Source: Macrobrachium rosenbergii (Eukaryota; Arthropoda; Malacostraca; Decapoda; Palaemonidae). From it: DNA of 64,000 nt. The position numbers were made by a program, and so were the translations under genes. The first letter of the stretch is position 1. Every line of letters starts with the position of its first letter. Shown in pieces: positions 61,238 to 64,000 of the stretch. The stretch lies in the NCBI RefSeq assembly GCF_040412425.1, contig NC_089789.1, positions 41,783,606 to 41,847,605 on the forward strand, in the 5' to 3' direction. The notes under the pieces are model-generated. The model searched no databases, was not told the DNA's origin, and saw only the letters and a program-made list of their open reading frames with translations.

Positions 61238-64000
61238 ATGGAGAATTCAGCTTCAGAAGGAAATATTGAGCTCAGTGAACACTTTGCAGATGAAAACCAC
61301 AAGAAGGGTTCATCCGTTGTCTTCGTCTATGGTGATTTATCTAATACAGCCTCACCTTGTACTGAAACTGGTGTAGATTGTGAAGGAGGTGAGCAGGCTA
61401 CTTTATCTGTATCTTGTGCTTTTCCTGAAAGATCTTTTAAGCATAATACTTTGTTCCAAAGTTCCCCCAAAGAGCATGAGAATTTTGAGAAAGAACAATT
61501 TGATAATAAAGACCCTCCTAGTTCTTCATTTGCAAGTTGCAGTCCTTTGTCTAACCAAGGAAAAGCATTGTCTTCCATTGATAGAACATCAAATGAAAAA
61601 TGTGATAAAGATTTAATAGCAAATCACAGTAAGAAAAATGTGCAAACTAAAGACCAAAGTGATAAAGGGTGTGGTCTTTCAAGGACCAATCCACCAATCA
61701 TGATAAAAAAAGTAACTCCACTTAAAAGTTCTGACCATGGCATTCCAAAATCAAAATTACTATCTGTTTCGGTTTCGCATAATGAAATCCGGAGAAGTGT
61801 CCAGGCTGATGCATACCTTAAAAGATATCCTCCAATATCTGTGAGAAAAACGAGATGTGATAACGTGACTTTGACAAATGAAAAATCAAAATCAGACGCA
61901 TCTTTCAACTTGATGAATGCTCAGCATTCTGCTCAGTGTATAAAACAAGGACAGATCAAGTGTGATTTTGTGTGTAGCCTTTATAAGTCCAATGATTGGA
62001 TTAAAGACAGTACATGCTCTCCAAAATTCGTTGGTAAATTTAAACAGAAAAACAGAAAGAAAAGTGCCCATGTAGTGGTGAAAAATATTACAAACAGTGA
62101 CAAGGGTAATAAGACACATAATGAGGTTAATACTTGTGGTAATGAAGCAAGGCATCTCAAGTGTGTATTTTGTGAAAAGTTCTTTGGATGGAAAGCTATT
62201 ACTTGTGTAAAACTTGATGCCCCTCTGCCCTCAAGCATCATGAATCCATTATTGGTTTTGCAGCATTTTGGAATTACACTTTCCATTCCTGTGTATGGAC
62301 CAGAGAAAAAGAACTTGACGTTTATAAATGTGTGTCGCATATGTTATGATCTAATGGTAGATGGTGATGAATTATACCAGAAATTCCAGTCCTTAGCAAA
62401 TCAGATGAGGCAACTGTGGCCCAAACATACCATAGATAATAACTCCTCAATAGTAATACCTGTATCTGGCTCAGTAGATGAAAATATCTATGGATGTCCA
62501 TCTCCAGTAGGTGAACCTCCCTTAAATAATGTTGTTTCTGGTGGTAAGGAAAAGAAAAGAAAATCAGGGAAAAAACCTCAGTATATTCTACCAAAATCAA
62601 AAAAAGATGCAGACATATCTATGAATGTGATTATTCCACCTGAACTTGAAGCAATAATAAATATGAACGAGGAAAAATGTAATAAGCCAATTGTCGATGC
62701 TGAGAACGTTAAACCCAAGAGAGTGAGAACAGAACCTCTCACTTGTGGTCTGTGTGGTAAAGATTTTTATGTTGAAGATCAGTGGGAGTATCATTTAGAA
62801 AATGATCACAGGGTACAGAAGAAATGGCATAGGTTCACAACAAAAATGCACACAAGGCTTCGAGCTCACATAATCAGTGAACTGATAAAGCATAAAAATG
62901 GCCAGAAAGGTTTTGAGTGGTGCAGTGATGATAAAGATAGACAGTGTGTGTTGGAAGAGGGCAAAATCAGTTACACATGCGATGCTTGTGGAAATGTGTT
63001 TTGTGATCAGAATTCTTTTGTTGCACATTTGCGCAACTTTCATAGTATCATGGTCGATGACTCACTGGTGTTTGGTACCGAATGCGGTAGCTGTGGAAAA
63101 CATGATAATCAGAGTTTGGACAAAAAAAGTTTCTCTGATCAATCTGAAGTAATTTCAGGCATAGAACAGGGTTTAGCAGAATGTTATCCTGATGGGAGTG
63201 TACATTTGATTGGTAGTAAACTAAAAAAGGTAGAAGATAATGGAGGTGTTGAAAATGAAATCTTGCACTTGAGTCATCTTGAAAATAATGCTGGAGATTC
63301 ATTATTGGTCAGTACCTACTGCCAGAATATTGGTGAGACATCTTTGTCAAGCAGTTCACTTAGAGAAAAGCCTGATTTGAATGAAGTCACAGCCCAGAAG
63401 AATAACCTACAGCTTGATACTAGCATTAATGAAATTAAATGTTTAATTTGCAGCAAAAAATTCAGTTCCAAGAAAGCTCTGGAAGATCATGTTGAGACGT
63501 CTCACCTCTCTTCATCTGTTATTTTAAAGGGAAATGAGAGTGGAGGTGTTGTGGACTATGCTATTGATGTTCAGGGTAGTATTGGAACAGTAAAGAAATT
63601 AAGTGAGGATTCAAATCTTACATTAGAAGAAACAGTTAATAGAACTGAAGAACTGATGGGCTGGCAGAGTGACAATGTTTTAGATACCTCTAACTTGTCT
63701 GATAAACTCAAGGTATGTAAAAGTCAGTTAGATAAAGAAATGCTCCAACATTTGGTGTATGAATGTGAAATATGCAGTAGAAGAATCGCAGGAAAGAAAC
63801 TGTTACTGATGCACATGAAGAGAATGCATAATATATCGATGGACTTGCAAGGTGCAGAGCGCCTTCGTTATTGTAAATATTGTCTGTTCCGCTGCACAAG
63901 TCGTCCACTTCTCAAAGATCACCAGAAAGAAAAGCATGGCCAGCGTAGAGAAGCAAATCGGCAACAGTGCGAAACCTGTGGTAAAATTTATTCGTCTAAA
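61238..64000 (+). CDS. C2H2 zinc-finger protein with ZAD-like N-terminal module, 5' part (runs off the window)
   Basis: The frame is open for 921 codons from ATG 61,238 (G at -3, G at +4) to the last base, with no stop or intron; the C-terminus lies outside. Residues 1-300 are S/K/N-rich and probably disordered. C309-x2-C312 and C366-x2-C369, the second followed by YDLMVDGDELYQKFQSL, fit the layout of a ZAD, the tetracysteine dimerisation module typical of arthropod zinc-finger proteins, with a rather long spacer (53). KEKKRKSGKK near 438-447 is a likely nuclear signal. Five complete C2H2 fingers all have CX2CX12HX4H spacing: C503/C506/H519/H524, C581/C584/H597/H602, C735/C738/H751/H756, C843/C846/H859/H864 and C879/C882/H895/H900. 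An orphan CGSC lies at 616-619. A sixth finger begins at C911/C914 and is cut by the window edge. Fingers 1-4 are widely spaced by acidic/serine-rich linkers, while 4, 5 and 6 are close together. TGEKP-type linkers are absent. Expected role: nuclear sequence-specific DNA binding. I cannot name an ortholog. Confidence 0.93.
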   Translation, partial: MENSASEGNIELSEHFADENHKKGSSVVFVYGDLSNTASPCTETGVDCEGGEQATLSVSCAFPERSFKHNTLFQSSPKEHENFEKEQFDNKDPPSSSFASCSPLSNQGKALSSIDRTSNEKCDKDLIANHSKKNVQTKDQSDKGCGLSRTNPPIMIKKVTPLKSSDHGIPKSKLLSVSVSHNEIRRSVQADAYLKRYPPISVRKTRCDNVTLTNEKSKSDASFNLMNAQHSAQCIKQGQIKCDFVCSLYKSNDWIKDSTCSPKFVGKFKQKNRKKSAHVVVKNITNSDKGNKTHNEVNTCGNEARHLKCVFCEKFFGWKAITCVKLDAPLPSSIMNPLLVLQHFGITLSIPVYGPEKKNLTFINVCRICYDLMVDGDELYQKFQSLANQMRQLWPKHTIDNNSSIVIPVSGSVDENIYGCPSPVGEPPLNNVVSGGKEKKRKSGKKPQYILPKSKKDADISMNVIIPPELEAIINMNEEKCNKPIVDAENVKPKRVRTEPLTCGLCGKDFYVEDQWEYHLENDHRVQKKWHRFTTKMHTRLRAHIISELIKHKNGQKGFEWCSDDKDRQCVLEEGKISYTCDACGNVFCDQNSFVAHLRNFHSIMVDDSLVFGTECGSCGKHDNQSLDKKSFSDQSEVISGIEQGLAECYPDGSVHLIGSKLKKVEDNGGVENEILHLSHLENNAGDSLLVSTYCQNIGETSLSSSSLREKPDLNEVTAQKNNLQLDTSINEIKCLICSKKFSSKKALEDHVETSHLSSSVILKGNESGGVVDYAIDVQGSIGTVKKLSEDSNLTLEETVNRTEELMGWQSDNVLDTSNLSDKLKVCKSQLDKEMLQHLVYECEICSRRIAGKKLLLMHMKRMHNISMDLQGAERLRYCKYCLFRCTSRPLLKDHQKEKHGQRREANRQQCETCGKIYSSK

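Noticed and set aside
61327..63908. Minus-strand open frames of 62-119 codons
   Set aside because: They are antisense to the zinc-finger coding exon, whose plus-strand frame has regularly spaced zinc ligands.

Overview
The window is repeat-dominated animal nuclear DNA. Three things point to a decapod crustacean, probably a shrimp. Very long (AT)n, (GA)n/(CT)n, (AC)n, (GGA)n and (GAA)n tracts recur throughout. TAGGCCTA/AGGCTATATA-type words are scattered everywhere. Several dispersed repeats resemble families I associate with decapod (especially caridean/palaemonid) genomes. The resemblance is from memory and no database was searched. There is no bacterial or phage-type gene organisation, and most long open frames are translations of microsatellites (poly-SL, poly-YI, poly-ER, poly-P, poly-G).

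Layout. Positions 1-51,000 hold no gene I can support. This part is a mosaic of microsatellites, diverged minisatellite arrays (0.7-1.5, 3.3-4.1, 14.4-14.8, 25.1-25.5, 30.0-30.4, 33.4-34.2, 36.4-36.8, 42.4-43.0, 43.7-44.2 and 47.6-47.7 kb) and dispersed repeats. One SINE-like family has four copies (1.5, 23.9, 40.9 and 54.0 kb), and the 40.9-kb copy keeps a perfect 13-bp target-site duplication. Two other dispersed repeats each have two copies (17.8/25.9 kb and 31.1/38.3 kb). Near-perfect inverted repeats stand out at 8.5, 13.6, 18.8 and 38.3 kb.

From about 51.3 kb the character changes. A TATA-less promoter-like block with an NRF1-type palindrome (51,394-51,405) precedes a candidate two-exon small gene: exon 1 ends at 51,663 on CAG|GTGGGT, exon 2 starts at 52,027, and the spliced frame encodes 61 residues. 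Two AATAAA signals lie at 52,688 and 52,705. The stretch 54.6-59.1 kb has few tandem repeats and no recognisable coding. At 59.6-60.3 kb lies the 5' part of a dead piggyBac-like transposon on the minus strand, with a TTAA site and a CCCC-starting terminus.

The one clear gene is at the right edge. From an ATG at 61,238 the plus strand stays open for 921 codons to the last base. It encodes the N-terminal part of a C2H2 zinc-finger protein: an N-terminal ZAD-like four-cysteine module, a basic segment, five complete C2H2 fingers with identical CX2CX12HX4H spacing, and the start of a sixth. A good splice acceptor at 61,202 and two tiny upstream ORFs sit just before the start. The rest of the gene lies beyond the window. 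The promoter at 51.4 kb could belong to the small gene, to a 5' non-coding exon of the zinc-finger gene, or to both; this is inference.
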